Shown: positions 51,292 through 61,418, numbered from the stretch's first letter. The stretch: DNA of 64,000 bases from Polaribacter marinus (GCF_022662535.1 NZ_JAKQYM010000010.1:1-64000); one strand, 5' to 3'. The notes: generated from the letters alone by a model not told the origin. Made by a program: numbers and translations.

Positions 51292-52374
51292 ATGAAACGC
51301 AAACTACGCATAAACGGACACTCACATTTATTGCCTTATCCAGAAGAAATTCCTCAGTTTATGAAGGATAAAGAAATTTTTTGGGTAGATGATGAACGTA
51401 AACACATGTTGCAAAAAGGGTGGAAACGTCCTGTTACAGATTCTAGTTTTTTCCTAGATGAAAAACTATTGTGGATGGAAAAAAACAAAATTGATCATGC
51501 AGTAGTTTTAAATCTTTCTCAGTTATATGGAAATGGATTGCGTTTAGAAGAAATGAAAAAAGCACTACGCTTTCAAAACGATTTTAATGCAAAAGTGCAA
51601 AAAGAACATCCATCTAAATTTACTTGTGGTTTTGTAATTCATCCTGGTTTTATTTACGGAGCATTAGATGAAATGAAACGTTGTGTAGAAGAATTAGGGT
51701 TAAAAGTTTTGTGTTTGCCAACACATTTCATGGATTCTATTGGGCATTGGCGTTGTGTTTTTGATGAAGAAAATGATCGCATTTTTGAATTGGCTGATAA
51801 GTATAAATTGGCCATTGAAATTCATCCGTATGATGGCGATAAAATGATAAAATTAGAAAACACCAATTGGCGTTTTCATTTAATTTGGATGTTAGCACAA
51901 TGTGGAGATGCTTATCATTTTTATACCTTAAATGGAATGCAAGAGCGTTTTAAAAATATTAGAACTTGTTTTGCACATGGTGGACAGTTAGCTCAAATGA
52001 ATTTAGGAAGACGAATTCAAGGTTTTGATGGAAGACCCGATTTATTTGAAGGAAAAACACATCCAAGAAAAGCAGTTGGTCATAAAAACATCTTTTTTGA
52101 TACGTTGGTTCATGATACAGATTCTTTAAAATTAATGTTTAAAAGACAAGGTACAAACCAGGTTTTAATGGGTTTAGACGATCCTTATCCTTTAGGAGAA
52201 ATGGAAAGTGATGCTCAGTCTTCTTATCCTGGAAAAATTTTAGATTTAGCCATTGATGAAAAAATTATTACGGAAACAGAAAAAGAGCAAATTTGGGAAG
52301 ATAATGTGTTGCAATGGTTGTTTGGTGATGATGAAATAGCAAAGCAGGAATTGATCAAAAAAATACTTTCTTAA
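51292..52374 (+). CDS. nbaD: 2-amino-3-carboxymuconate-6-semialdehyde decarboxylase (ACMSD)
   Basis: This 360-residue amidohydrolase-fold decarboxylase has zinc ligands HSH in INGHSHLLPYPEE, His in IEIHPYDG, CFAHGGQL and the Asp in LMGLDDPYPLGEM. These features match ACMSD, which acts on the product of the dioxygenase encoded just upstream. It is the last gene of the operon and its transcript ends near a palindromic element at 52390-52440. Confidence 0.93.
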   Translation: MKRKLRINGHSHLLPYPEEIPQFMKDKEIFWVDDERKHMLQKGWKRPVTDSSFFLDEKLLWMEKNKIDHAVVLNLSQLYGNGLRLEEMKKALRFQNDFNAKVQKEHPSKFTCGFVIHPGFIYGALDEMKRCVEELGLKVLCLPTHFMDSIGHWRCVFDEENDRIFELADKYKLAIEIHPYDGDKMIKLENTNWRFHLIWMLAQCGDAYHFYTLNGMQERFKNIRTCFAHGGQLAQMNLGRRIQGFDGRPDLFEGKTHPRKAVGHKNIFFDTLVHDTDSLKLMFKRQGTNQVLMGLDDPYPLGEMESDAQSSYPGKILDLAIDEKIITETEKEQIWEDNVLQWLFGDDEIAKQELIKKILS

Positions 52375-52389
52375 ATTTGTTAAGAGTAC

Positions 52390-52440
52390 ACAGTTGCAGT
52401 ATTCAGAAGTACTGCAAACTGCAACTACCTACAGAATACT
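52390..52440. repeat. Intergenic palindromic element
   Basis: CAGTTGCAGT (52391-52400) pairs with ACTGCAAACTG (52411-52421) apart from one base. It is followed by GCAACTACC and GAATACT. A related element stands after sdaA at 63456-63520. It may be a dispersed intergenic repeat that also ends transcription between the convergent ACMSD and TPR genes. Confidence 0.45.
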
Positions 52441-53062
52441 ATTCTTTACACTGTTTTAAAACAGCTTCAGCTCTTTTTAGCATAAATTTTGGATAAAATT
52501 CTATTTCAATTTTTTCTTTTTTACTTAACTCAATAGCTCTTTCAATTTCTGAGCAATAAGGAGCAGTAGATTTTCCAAAGAATTTAGATGCGCCTATATT
52601 CCATTCTGCTTGTGCCAAAATTACACGTGGGCTTTCAGGTTCAATTTGTAATGCTTTTGCGTAAAGTTGATTGTTTTGTCCGGATAAAGTCATGCCGTAT
52701 TTTTGCCCGTCAAAAGCAATGTAAGCCAAGTTTAAAAAAGCCTGAGCCACTAAGATTTCTGGATTGTTTTCTGAATTTATTTTAGCAACATCTAAAAATT
52801 CTTGAGCTTTAGTTAATTTTGATTTTAAAACGGTTTCGTCTTTTAAACCAAAACTAGTTATGGTTTCTATGGTTGCAACGTAATATGAAGGCATCCATTT
52901 TGTTGGTTCAGCTTTAGAAATTCTTTCAAAAAGTTGCGAAGCTTCCGTCATGTTGCCTTGTTCCCACAAATCAAACGCTTTTTGCATTCCTGTTTGGTAT
53001 TTTGTTTGTGCAGAAATAAGTACAGTAAACAAAAGGACTATAAGTAAGATTGATTTTTTCAT
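52439..53062 (-). CDS. TPR-like secreted protein
   Basis: This 207-residue protein has a signal peptide (residues 1-18, ISAQTK) and helical repeats of TPR character (AFDLWEQGNMTEASQLFERISKAEPT and LILAQAEWNIGASKFFG type). It probably acts in the periplasm in protein contact. It is the last of three genes on the minus strand after the TonB-dependent receptor and a DUF2141 gene, so it may share their transcript. Confidence 0.7.
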   Translation of the reverse strand: MKKSILLIVLLFTVLISAQTKYQTGMQKAFDLWEQGNMTEASQLFERISKAEPTKWMPSYYVATIETITSFGLKDETVLKSKLTKAQEFLDVAKINSENNPEILVAQAFLNLAYIAFDGQKYGMTLSGQNNQLYAKALQIEPESPRVILAQAEWNIGASKFFGKSTAPYCSEIERAIELSKKEKIEIEFYPKFMLKRAEAVLKQCKE

Positions 53063-53089
53063 TTTAAAAAAGTTTTGGTTGGTTTTTAC

Positions 53090-53509
53090 TTAAATTTTAA
53101 TCTCAATTGTTTTGTTTTCTGATAATTGAAATTTTGCATCATCGTATTTTGGAGGTCCCATAAAACCTGTTGCATTGTTAGAACAACCATAATCTTCTTT
53201 TGGGATTCCTAAAAAATTTGTATCCATTTTTTTGTTATCATTTTCATCATGAACAAAGGATACAGCATATTCTCCTTTTGGTAAATCTTTAAAAACAACT
53301 ACAGATTTTTTATCTTTAATTTTTACAATATCTCCTTTAAATTGTTTTTTTAAGAAATTTTCTTTTTTATTGTAAACAGCAATCAGTAAAGTTCCTTTGT
53401 TAGAATTTAAGCCAGAAATGTTTACGGTTAAATCTACAGTTTCTTCTTGAGCGTTTGTGCTTAAAATTCCACTAAAAAAGATGGCAAATATTAAAAGTAA
53501 GTTTTTCAT
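53090..53509 (-). CDS. DUF2141 secreted protein
   Basis: This 139-residue protein has a signal peptide (1-20, STNAQ) and a DUF2141 domain: LTVNISGLNSNKGTLLIAVYNKKENF, KDLPKGEYAVSFVHDENDNKKMDTNFLGIPKEDYG and a final beta hairpin. The family is common in Bacteroidetes and proteobacteria, with no established function. The ATG at 53509 matches the signal peptide. A longer frame starting at 53569 is unlikely. It lies between the TonB receptor and TPR genes. Confidence 0.85.
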   Translation of the reverse strand: MKNLLLIFAIFFSGILSTNAQEETVDLTVNISGLNSNKGTLLIAVYNKKENFLKKQFKGDIVKIKDKKSVVVFKDLPKGEYAVSFVHDENDNKKMDTNFLGIPKEDYGCSNNATGFMGPPKYDDAKFQLSENKTIEIKI

Positions 53510-53612
53510 AATTGTTGTTTTATTTTTTTGATACTTCAAATATCTGAGGTTTTTACCAATTTGAAACAAGAAACATACCGAATTGTTGTTTTTTGATTCT
53601 GAGTTGTTATTT

Positions 53613-55769
53613 CTATAAATTATCTAACTGATTTGTTTTTTTGTTATCGCTAATTGTCCAGAAAAAACCAACAAAAAAGAATCGGTCTGCACTCGGAATT
53701 ATAGCTTGTCTATTAAAATTTCCATTAGACTCTGCGGTGTTTTTGTAATTGTAACCAAATACATTTTGTGTACCTAAAACATTACTTGCAGAAAAATATA
53801 ATATTTTTTGTTGATCGATTAAATAGGCCCAATTAAGGCTTAAAGATTTGTAGTTTTTTGTTTTGTTATTTAAAAAACCAATTTCGTTTGGGTTGGTATA
53901 AGTTCTACCAGAAGCAAAATTGTAACTGAAACCAATCTGACTTTTCCAGTTTTCTACCCAATGTTTGGCAACTACAGAAAGATTGTGTTTAGACGCAAAG
54001 TTAGGTGTTGCAGTAGTTGGATAATTTTTATACTCTCTTTCTGCATCTAAATAGGAGTAAGAAACCCAATAATCTGTGTTTTTAATTTTACCGTTTTGTC
54101 TCCAAAAAACATCGAAACCTTTTGCATAACCTTCGCCGTTATTGTTAAAATTACTAGTGTATACGGCGTAATTATCATTGTATTTTACTAGGTTTTTATA
54201 ATCTTTAAAATAAGCTTCTATTCTAAAAATTTGACCTTGTTTTGTATGTTGATAATTGGCAATTAAATGCGATGTGTTTTCGGCTTTAAAATTGTGATTG
54301 AATTTTAAATATTCATTTTTTGGGTTCTGATAAAATTGTCCGTATGCTAATGAAAATTGCGCGTTTTTATTCACTTTATAAGCGATAGAAGTTCTTGGAG
54401 AAAGTGTAAACTCATTTAGTAATTCTGAGTTTTCTGCTCGAATTCCGATTTTTACAGCCAAGTTTTTAGAAAAGAAAATATCTGTTTCTACAAAAGAGGC
54501 AAAAATGTTATTGTTAAATCCGTATGTATATTGTTGATTTGTATCTGTTGTGTAATCTTCATCAAAATCAGTTAAAAAATATTCAGAACCAAAGCTAATT
54601 TTGAATTGATTAGAAAAGGATTTTTTTAGCTTTACTTTAAAGTGCATTGAGTTTTCATTATCGGTAACAACATCCTCTATAATCTTAATGTTAGAATGAT
54701 CATTGGTAAAACTAAAACCAGTTTCTAATCTCCAATTATTTCCAAATTTGTTCTTGTAAGAAGTATTAAAATAGAGGTTTCTGTTTTTTAAACCAAAGCG
54801 AAAACCATCTTCATAATTAATATCATCCTGAATCACATCAAAATCTGTATAACTAAAGGCTCCGTACATTTTTAAAAGAGATTGATTCTTAAATTTATGT
54901 CTAAAAACCATTTCTCCGTTTAAAGATTGTACAGGTTTTTTATAGGTATTTCTATCCGGAAAAGCTTCTTGATATGGCGCTAAATTGATATATGAAGTAT
55001 TGATACTAAAAGAATTATTATCCCAAATTTGTGTATTTCCAACGCCCAAACCTAAGGTCATAAAAGATAAGTCTGTTTTTTCTTCTACAGGTTCATCAAT
55101 CGTATTTAACTGTAAAAGACTCGATAAAGCTTGTCCGTATTCAGCAGAATATCCTCCAGTAGAAAAAGCAATTCCTTTAAATAAAAAAGGTGAAAATCGT
55201 CCGCGACTTGGTATGTTATTAGAACTTGGTGTATAAGGTGTAAAAACACGAATTCCATCAATAAAAATCTGTGTTTCTTCTGCTTCTCCGCCACGCACAA
55301 ACAAACGTCCGTCTTCATCTACAGTAGAAGTTCCTGGTAAGGTTTGTAAAGCACCCATAACATCGCCCAAAGCACTTGCAGTTGTAACAATGTCTAAAGG
55401 CTTTAAAACGGTTACTTTTGCTTTTTCTCCTGCTTCAAAAGTCCCTGCATTTATTACAACAGCATCTAAAGAATTTACATCGTCTCTTAATTTTATTTTT
55501 AAGTTTTTGAGAGATATAACATTCGCAGTTTTTATAAAAGTTTCAAATGAAACAAATGAAATGACTAAAGTTTGGGTTCCTTTTTCTGAGGTTGTAAATG
55601 AGAATTCTCCTTTTTCATTAGTTGAGGTTCCGTCGTAGGTTCCGTCTAAATAAACGTTTGCTCCTAAAATAGGATTGTTTTTAGTGTCGGTTACTTTCCC
55701 GGAAATAGTGTTTTGTGCAATTAATGAAAATTGAGAAATAATGCATAAAAGATATAAGAGCTGTTTCAT
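53613..55769 (-). CDS. TonB-dependent receptor
   Basis: This 718-residue outer-membrane receptor has a signal peptide (1-18). A CarboxypepD_reg-like beta-sandwich follows at about 20-105 (ISGKVTDTKNNPILGANVYLDG). A plug lies at about 125-215 (TTASALGDVMGALQTLPG and EAEETQIFIDGIRVFTPY), and the rest is a beta-barrel to the C-terminus. No SusD partner is nearby, so this is more likely a metal or small-ligand receptor than a SusC type. The downstream small secreted genes may help. Confidence 0.9.
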   Translation of the reverse strand: MKQLLYLLCIISQFSLIAQNTISGKVTDTKNNPILGANVYLDGTYDGTSTNEKGEFSFTTSEKGTQTLVISFVSFETFIKTANVISLKNLKIKLRDDVNSLDAVVINAGTFEAGEKAKVTVLKPLDIVTTASALGDVMGALQTLPGTSTVDEDGRLFVRGGEAEETQIFIDGIRVFTPYTPSSNNIPSRGRFSPFLFKGIAFSTGGYSAEYGQALSSLLQLNTIDEPVEEKTDLSFMTLGLGVGNTQIWDNNSFSINTSYINLAPYQEAFPDRNTYKKPVQSLNGEMVFRHKFKNQSLLKMYGAFSYTDFDVIQDDINYEDGFRFGLKNRNLYFNTSYKNKFGNNWRLETGFSFTNDHSNIKIIEDVVTDNENSMHFKVKLKKSFSNQFKISFGSEYFLTDFDEDYTTDTNQQYTYGFNNNIFASFVETDIFFSKNLAVKIGIRAENSELLNEFTLSPRTSIAYKVNKNAQFSLAYGQFYQNPKNEYLKFNHNFKAENTSHLIANYQHTKQGQIFRIEAYFKDYKNLVKYNDNYAVYTSNFNNNGEGYAKGFDVFWRQNGKIKNTDYWVSYSYLDAEREYKNYPTTATPNFASKHNLSVVAKHWVENWKSQIGFSYNFASGRTYTNPNEIGFLNNKTKNYKSLSLNWAYLIDQQKILYFSASNVLGTQNVFGYNYKNTAESNGNFNRQAIIPSADRFFFVGFFWTISDNKKTNQLDNL

Positions 55770-55864
55770 CAGTTTTGGTTTTGATGATACAAAGATGTGA
55801 TGTTATTCAATTTTAAAATAAAAACAACTACTGAGTTGTAATTTTTAAATGATGAATTGTAATT

Positions 55865-56782
55865 TTATAAAATAGGAATGCACAGATCAACAATAAATTT
55901 GTTTTCGGGATGTTCAGCTGCGTTGTTGTAATAAATTTCAAAAGGATCAATTTCAGATTTTTTGTAACCATTTGTAACCATAAAAGCAAAAGAAGATTCC
56001 CATGCTTGCTGAAATTCAAAAGGTGTAATTTCTAATCTAGAAACAATACATTTTGTAGGACTTACTATTTTTAAATTCACTTTACCATCTAATTCAATGG
56101 GATCGTTTAAAACAATACAAGCACTCATTCTTAAATTATTTGGATCAGTAATTTTAGGGCTGTCATGATAAATTGTTACCATTCTTGTTTCTTCGTTAAT
56201 CAAACCTTTTGGAGTTGCCCATTTTACTAATTTATTATACACACTAGCAATAGCTTCCATTTTTCCTTTATGAGAGATGCTTGCTAAATCTAATCTGGGA
56301 ATTTTTTTAATTTCTGGATTTGTTTTCATTTGTAACCAATTTAAAGCGTTATTGATGTTGCAAAGATATTGCTGAAAAGTAACAGTTACTTTTCCATTCT
56401 TGCTTTCTGTTTTGTAAATCTTGCTAAATTGATTAGGATTTTTTTCTTTGAATTTGTTTGGTGAAATTCCGTAGAACTTTTTAAAAGATTTTGAAAAAGA
56501 AGAAAGATTATTAAAACCTACCGCTTCTGCAATTTCGGTTATATTTTTTTCTTGTTGATGTAATAAATAAGAAGCTGCTTTTTCAATTCTTTTTCTATTG
56601 ATAAAATTATGTACTGTTTCGCTAACAACAATTTTAAATAAACGATGAAAATGAAAAGGAGAAAAATGTGCTTTTTCTGCAATAATTTCTAAAGGTAAAC
56701 TTTCTGATAAATGATTTTCTATATAGGTGATTGCAGTGTTTAATCTAACTATATTTTCTTTCGCAATTTTATCGGAATTCAT
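55865..56782 (-). CDS. AraC-family regulator with GyrI-like domain
   Basis: This 305-residue protein has an N-terminal AraC HTH (about 12-112): SLPLEIIAEKAHFSPFHFHRLFK and NITEIAEAVGFNNLSSFSKSFKKFYGISP. A C-terminal GyrI-like small-molecule domain (about 150-305) follows, as in Rob/SoxS-type regulators. It probably senses a hydrophobic compound and activates resistance or transport genes. It overlaps the next membrane-protein gene by four bases. Confidence 0.88.
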   Translation of the reverse strand: MNSDKIAKENIVRLNTAITYIENHLSESLPLEIIAEKAHFSPFHFHRLFKIVVSETVHNFINRKRIEKAASYLLHQQEKNITEIAEAVGFNNLSSFSKSFKKFYGISPNKFKEKNPNQFSKIYKTESKNGKVTVTFQQYLCNINNALNWLQMKTNPEIKKIPRLDLASISHKGKMEAIASVYNKLVKWATPKGLINEETRMVTIYHDSPKITDPNNLRMSACIVLNDPIELDGKVNLKIVSPTKCIVSRLEITPFEFQQAWESSFAFMVTNGYKKSEIDPFEIYYNNAAEHPENKFIVDLCIPIL

Positions 56783-57132
56783 TTTTTAGTTTTTTGAAGA
56801 TAGTAGAATACAAATCCACTTACAAAGTATAAAATAACATCTACAATGTCTTTGGTGTATCTTGCTAAATATTTCGGAAAAATATATTCGAATAATAAAC
56901 TATATAAAAAACACAAGTATAAAATGATTGGTAAACTTAAGGTGTAGTTTTTATTATTTTTAGACCATTTTAAGAACTGTAAACAAATAAAAAGAACGAT
57001 TGGAATAATTAAAAAATCGTTTACATAAAAATGAATAATCTTTGGTAAAGGAACCGAAAAATACTGTAGAAAATAAATGATAGTTCCTGTAAGTAAGGAA
57101 AATATAAAATAGTAAAAGAGTGTTTTATTCAT
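56779..57132 (-). CDS. Small membrane protein
   Basis: This 117-residue protein has about four membrane helices (near residues 4-22, 36-55, 65-85 and 95-113). It starts at ATG 57132, two bases after the stop of the zinc-ribbon gene, and overlaps the AraC gene start. No family is recognised. It may act with the regulator, since the overlap indicates one transcript. Confidence 0.6.
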   Translation of the reverse strand: MNKTLFYYFIFSLLTGTIIYFLQYFSVPLPKIIHFYVNDFLIIPIVLFICLQFLKWSKNNKNYTLSLPIILYLCFLYSLLFEYIFPKYLARYTKDIVDVILYFVSGFVFYYLQKTKK

Positions 57133-57133
57133 A

Positions 57134-57442
57134 CTAACCTGCAGCAACCATTGCAATAAACCAAGCTAATCCCGCACCAATTAAACTTACAATCATAATT
57201 GCAGAATATAAAATCCAACCAATAATTCTGTAGAATAAATTTGGATGCTTTTTTAAACGTTCTGCTAAATTGGGGTTTTCTTTTTCGTGAAGAACAACAT
57301 CAATTTGATCTTGTTTAACTTGGGCTTCTTTTATCTGCCTCTTTTTAGTGTCAGAAATTAAAGCATTACAATTTTTACAATATTCTCTATTGGTATTAAA
57401 AACACCACAATTAGAACATTTAATAATTTTTGTAACACTCAT
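57134..57442 (-). CDS. Zinc-ribbon membrane protein
   Basis: This 102-residue protein has a zinc-ribbon at the N-terminus (KCSNCGVFNTNREYCKNC, two CxxC pairs), a charged helix, and a C-terminal hydrophobic segment (about 70-100). It could be a small membrane-tethered zinc protein. It is flush against the NDH-2 gene, so it is probably co-transcribed. Confidence 0.7.
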   Translation of the reverse strand: MSVTKIIKCSNCGVFNTNREYCKNCNALISDTKKRQIKEAQVKQDQIDVVLHEKENPNLAERLKKHPNLFYRIIGWILYSAIMIVSLIGAGLAWFIAMVAAG

Positions 57443-58729
57443 TTAAATTATTGTTTTTTTCTTTTTATAAGGGCGAATAATCAATCTTGTTTCTCTGTCA
57501 AAACGAATATAATTATACATCCAATTTAGAAAAACGATGGCTTTATTTCTAAAACCTATTAAAGAAAATAAATGGACAAACATCCAAACAAACCAAGCAA
57601 AAACTCCTTGAAATTTCCATTTAGGTAAATCTACAACCGCTTTATTTCTACCAATAGTAGCCATGGAACCTTTGTCTTTATAAACAAATGCTTTTTGTTC
57701 TTTGTTAAATAATTTAGCAACGATATTTTTTGCAACTAATCTTCCTTGTTGAATAGCAGGTTGTGCCATCATTGGATGTCCGTAAGGATTTTTTTCTGAA
57801 GACATACAAGCAACATCCCCAATTGCATATATATTTGGATGATGTAGTACTTGGTTAAATTCATCAACTTTAATTCTTGCAGCTCTTTCAATGATACATT
57901 CAGCATGTAAACCATCAATAGTTTTGCCTTTTACACCAGCAGCCCAAATTACAGTTTCTGTTTTAAAATGATCTTCTCCATTTGTAGTTACAATTTTACC
58001 ATTATAATCTAAAACGCGTAAATTTTTCCAAACATTTACACCTAATTTTATTAAGAAATCTTCTGCTTTTTCAGAAGCTTTTTCGCTCATTCCTTTTAAT
58101 AAACAGTCAGAACTTTGAATTAAGTTTATCTGCATTTGTCTAATATCTAAATCCGGATAATCTTTTGGTAAAATACCTTTTTTCATTTCAGCCAAAGCAC
58201 CGGCTAATTCTACACCAGTTGGTCCACCACCAACAATTACAAAGTTCATTAATGCATTTCTTTCTTCAATATTAGATGTTAATAAAGCGTCTTCGAAATT
58301 TTCTATTATTAGACTTCGAATGTTTAAAGATTGCGGAATGGACTTCATTTCCATGGCATATTTTTGAATGTTTGTATTTCCAAAAAAATTAGTTGTGGAA
58401 CCTGTAGCAATAATTAATTGATCGTATTCTAAATTTCCAATAGAAGTTTCTATGGTGTTGTTTTTTGGATTTATTTTTTCTACTTCTGTTAATCTAAAAT
58501 AGAAGTTTTCTACATCGTTAAAACGTTTTCTTAATGGAAAAGCAATAGAGTCGGGTTCTAAACCTCCGGTTGCAACCTGATAGAGTAGTGGTTGAAAAGT
58601 ATGATAATTATGTTTGTCTATTAAAACAACTTGTACTTCTTGCTTTTCAAGTCCTTTTGCAGCTGCTAAACCTGCAAATCCGCCACCAATAATTATAACT
58701 CTTGGAAAGCTAGTTTGTGGAATGTTCAT
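57443..58729 (-). CDS. ndh: Type II NADH dehydrogenase (NDH-2)
   Basis: This 428-residue flavoprotein has FAD- and NAD-binding folds: IIGGGFAGLAAAKGLEK at residues 13-29, FVIVGGGPTGVELAGALAEM near 165, and YAIGDVAC near 300. The C-terminal amphipathic/membrane part (FAWFVWMFVHLFSLIGF) anchors it to the inner membrane. It transfers electrons from NADH to quinone without pumping. A -7-like TAAATTTG on the minus strand lies at 58765-58758. Confidence 0.92.
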   Translation of the reverse strand: MNIPQTSFPRVIIIGGGFAGLAAAKGLEKQEVQVVLIDKHNYHTFQPLLYQVATGGLEPDSIAFPLRKRFNDVENFYFRLTEVEKINPKNNTIETSIGNLEYDQLIIATGSTTNFFGNTNIQKYAMEMKSIPQSLNIRSLIIENFEDALLTSNIEERNALMNFVIVGGGPTGVELAGALAEMKKGILPKDYPDLDIRQMQINLIQSSDCLLKGMSEKASEKAEDFLIKLGVNVWKNLRVLDYNGKIVTTNGEDHFKTETVIWAAGVKGKTIDGLHAECIIERAARIKVDEFNQVLHHPNIYAIGDVACMSSEKNPYGHPMMAQPAIQQGRLVAKNIVAKLFNKEQKAFVYKDKGSMATIGRNKAVVDLPKWKFQGVFAWFVWMFVHLFSLIGFRNKAIVFLNWMYNYIRFDRETRLIIRPYKKKKTII

Positions 58730-58784
58730 GTAGATTTGATGATTTTAAAATCAAATACAAATTTACTGAAAAGATAACTAGTTT

Positions 58785-59309
58785 TTATTTGAAGTTTCTT
58801 TTAATTTCAATCAAAGTTTTATTAGAGTTGATAAAACTAGAAATTATTTCTTTTCTTAAAATAGCTATTTTTTTATCATAGTAATTGGCCCATTTATCCT
58901 CTGTTAAAAGTTGGTTTATATGTTTAATTTTTTTTTGAGCTTCAGAAAATGTAAATAAATAATTTTTGTTTTCTTTTTTATTAGGTGAAATTTTAGCTGT
59001 TTTTTCTTCAAAATTAACATCAATAAAAAATATTTTTTCTTTCGAATTGATAGGGTAGAAGTCACACCATTTAGCATAGCCAATTACTGTTTTTTGGTTC
59101 TTGTAATCTTCATTTGCTATTAATTTCCATCTACAATTGGCAACTCTTCCCCAGTGATTCGATTTTCTATAAACACCTTCATCCGTATAAAAATACATAC
59201 TTTCAGATTTACTTTTATAATTGGTGTCTTCAGGGAATTTAAAGTTTTCTATTTGTGTAAACTCACAAAAAGTATGTTTAAAGAAGTTGGTTTTATTGTA
59301 GATTTTCAA
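58785..59309 (-). CDS. Hypothetical cytoplasmic protein
   Basis: This 174-residue protein has no signal peptide or membrane segment. It has several aromatic pairs and cysteines (HTFCEFTQIENF, GRVANCRWKL, GYAKWCDFYPINS) and a Lys-rich C-terminal helical part. I recognise no family. It stands alone between NDH-2 and dnaK, on the minus strand. Confidence 0.65.
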   Translation of the reverse strand: MKIYNKTNFFKHTFCEFTQIENFKFPEDTNYKSKSESMYFYTDEGVYRKSNHWGRVANCRWKLIANEDYKNQKTVIGYAKWCDFYPINSKEKIFFIDVNFEEKTAKISPNKKENKNYLFTFSEAQKKIKHINQLLTEDKWANYYDKKIAILRKEIISSFINSNKTLIEIKRNFK

Positions 59310-59394
59310 AAAAAATAGAATTTAATGCGAATTTATGAAAGAGAAATTAATTATTTAAATAAAGTTTTTTGTATTATTAGTTATAATACACAAA

Positions 59395-59424
59395 AAAACG
59401 CAACCAAATTAATGGTTGCGTTTT
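59395..59424 (-). terminator. Terminator of dnaK
   Basis: AAAACGCAACCA (59395-59406) and TGGTTGCGTTTT (59413-59424) form a perfect 12-base stem with a six-base loop, 20 bases past the dnaK stop codon. The A-run before it becomes a T-run on the minus strand. Confidence 0.85.
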
Positions 59425-59444
59425 AGTTTAAGTATTGTAAAGTA

Positions 59445-61349
59445 TTATTTTACTTCTTCAAAGTCTACATCTTCAACATTGTCACCTTGAGCATCATTAG
59501 CTTCTGGTTGACCTTGTTGTGCACCTGCATCAGCTCCTCCTGCAGCTTGTTCAGCAGCATACATCTCTTCAGAGGCAACTTTCCAAGCTTCATTAATCTT
59601 TTCCATTGCAGCATCAATTTGTGCCAAATCTTTAGATTCATGAGCAGCTTTTAATTCAACTAAAGCAGCTTCAATTGGTCCTTTTTTATCATCAGATAAT
59701 TTATCACCAAATTCTTTTAATTGCTTTTCTGTTTGAAAAATCATAGAGTCAGCTCCATTTACTTTTTCTGCAGTTTCTTTAGCCGCTTTATCAGCTTCAG
59801 CATTTGCTTCAGCATCTTTTCTCATTTTTTCGATTTCTTCTTCAGATAAACCAGAAGAAGCTTCGATTCTAATTTCGTGAGATTTGTTTGTTCCTTTGTC
59901 CAAAGCAGAAACTTTAATAATACCATTGGCATCAATATCAAAAGTTACTTCAATTTGAGGTATTCCTCTTTGTGCTGGTGGTAAACCATCTAAATGGAAA
60001 CGACCAATAGTATTATTATCTGCAGCCATAGCTCTTTCACCTTGTAAAACGTGAATTTCTACGGATGGTTGATTATCTACAGCTGTAGAGAATACTTGCG
60101 ATTTTTTTGTAGGAATTGTTGTGTTTGCATCAATTAATTTTGTGAAAACATTTCCCATAGTTTCAATACCTAATGATAAAGGTGTAACGTCTAATAACAA
60201 TACATCTTTTACATCTCCAGATAAAACTCCACCTTGAATAGCAGCTCCTAAAGCAACAACTTCATCAGGATTTACACCTTTACTTGGTGCTTTTCCAAAG
60301 AATTTTTCTACAGCTTCTTGTACCGCAGGAATTCTTGTAGAACCACCAACTAATACAATCTCATCAATATCAGAAATAGATAAATCAGCATTTTTTAATG
60401 CAGTTTGACAAGGTTCTATTGTTCTTTTTACTAAATCGTCAATTAATTGCTCAAATTTAGCTCTAGACAAGGTTCTTACCAAGTGTTTTGGTCCACTAGC
60501 AGTAGCCGTTACATAAGGTAAATTAATTTCTGTAGAAGCAGAAGAAGATAATTCAATCTTCGCTTTTTCAGCAGCCTCTTTTAAACGTTGTAAAGCCATA
60601 GGATCTTCTCTTAAGTCCATGTTTTCATCAGCTTTAAACTCTTCAGCTAACCAGTTAATGATTTTTTCGTCAACATCATCACCACCTAAATGCGTATCTC
60701 CATCAGTTGCTAATACTTCAAAAACTCCGTCTCCTAATTCTAAGATAGAAACATCATGTGTTCCACCACCAAAATCAAAAACAACAATTTTTTTATCGTC
60801 GTTAGACTTGTCTAAACCATAAGCTAATGCAGCAGCAGTAGGCTCATTTATAATTCTTTTTACTTGTAAACCTGCTATTTCACCCGCTTCTTTAGTAGCT
60901 TGTCTTTGTGCATCGTTAAAGTATGCTGGTACAGTAATTACTGCCTCAGTAACGTCAGTTCCTAAATAGTCTTCAGCAGTTTTTTTCATTTTTTGTAACA
61001 CCATAGCAGAAATTTCTTGAGGCGTATATAAACGACCATCAATATCTACTCTTGGAGTATCATTATCTCCTTTTACAACTTTGTAAGGAACTCTTTTTAC
61101 TTCTTGAGAAGATTCAGAGAACTTATTTCCCATAAAACGTTTAATAGAATAAACAGTTTTTGTTGGGTTAGTTACAGCTTGTCTTTTTGCAGGATCTCCA
61201 ACTTTACGTTCTCCTCCTTCAACAAAGGCAACGATAGATGGTGTAGTTCTTTTACCTTCTGCGTTAGGAATTACAACTGGCTCATTTCCTTCCATTACGG
61301 AAACACATGAGTTTGTTGTTCCTAAATCGATTCCAATTATTTTACTCAT
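59445..61349 (-). CDS. dnaK: Hsp70 chaperone DnaK
   Basis: This 634-residue protein is a full-length DnaK. The ATPase domain (1-385) starts [18 protein letters not shown] and contains [19 protein letters not shown] and [14 protein letters not shown]. The linker [16 protein letters not shown] leads to the substrate-binding domain and the C-terminal lid, ending [13 protein letters not shown] as in many DnaK proteins. dnaJ and grpE are not in the window. A sigma-54-like element lies upstream. Confidence 0.98.
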   Translation of the reverse strand: MSKIIGIDLGTTNSCVSVMEGNEPVVIPNAEGKRTTPSIVAFVEGGERKVGDPAKRQAVTNPTKTVYSIKRFMGNKFSESSQEVKRVPYKVVKGDNDTPRVDIDGRLYTPQEISAMVLQKMKKTAEDYLGTDVTEAVITVPAYFNDAQRQATKEAGEIAGLQVKRIINEPTAAALAYGLDKSNDDKKIVVFDFGGGTHDVSILELGDGVFEVLATDGDTHLGGDDVDEKIINWLAEEFKADENMDLREDPMALQRLKEAAEKAKIELSSSASTEINLPYVTATASGPKHLVRTLSRAKFEQLIDDLVKRTIEPCQTALKNADLSISDIDEIVLVGGSTRIPAVQEAVEKFFGKAPSKGVNPDEVVALGAAIQGGVLSGDVKDVLLLDVTPLSLGIETMGNVFTKLIDANTTIPTKKSQVFSTAVDNQPSVEIHVLQGERAMAADNNTIGRFHLDGLPPAQRGIPQIEVTFDIDANGIIKVSALDKGTNKSHEIRIEASSGLSEEEIEKMRKDAEANAEADKAAKETAEKVNGADSMIFQTEKQLKEFGDKLSDDKKGPIEAALVELKAAHESKDLAQIDAAMEKINEAWKVASEEMYAAEQAAGGADAGAQQGQPEANDAQGDNVEDVDFEEVK

Positions 61350-61401
61350 AATAATTTATTTATATTAATTTTTTAAATTCAATTTTACATTATTCTATTT
61401 G

Positions 61402-61418
61402 TCAAACTGTGTGCCAAC
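61402..61418 (-). promoter_or_regulatory. Sigma-54-like promoter of dnaK
   Basis: On the minus strand TTGGCACACAGTTTGAC reads close to the sigma-54 consensus TGGCAC-N5-TTGC, with one mismatch at the last base (A for C). The spacing is the expected one. It lies about 55-70 bases before the dnaK start. Bacteroidetes heat-shock genes with sigma-54-like boxes are not something I can confirm, so this is a candidate only. Confidence 0.4.
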
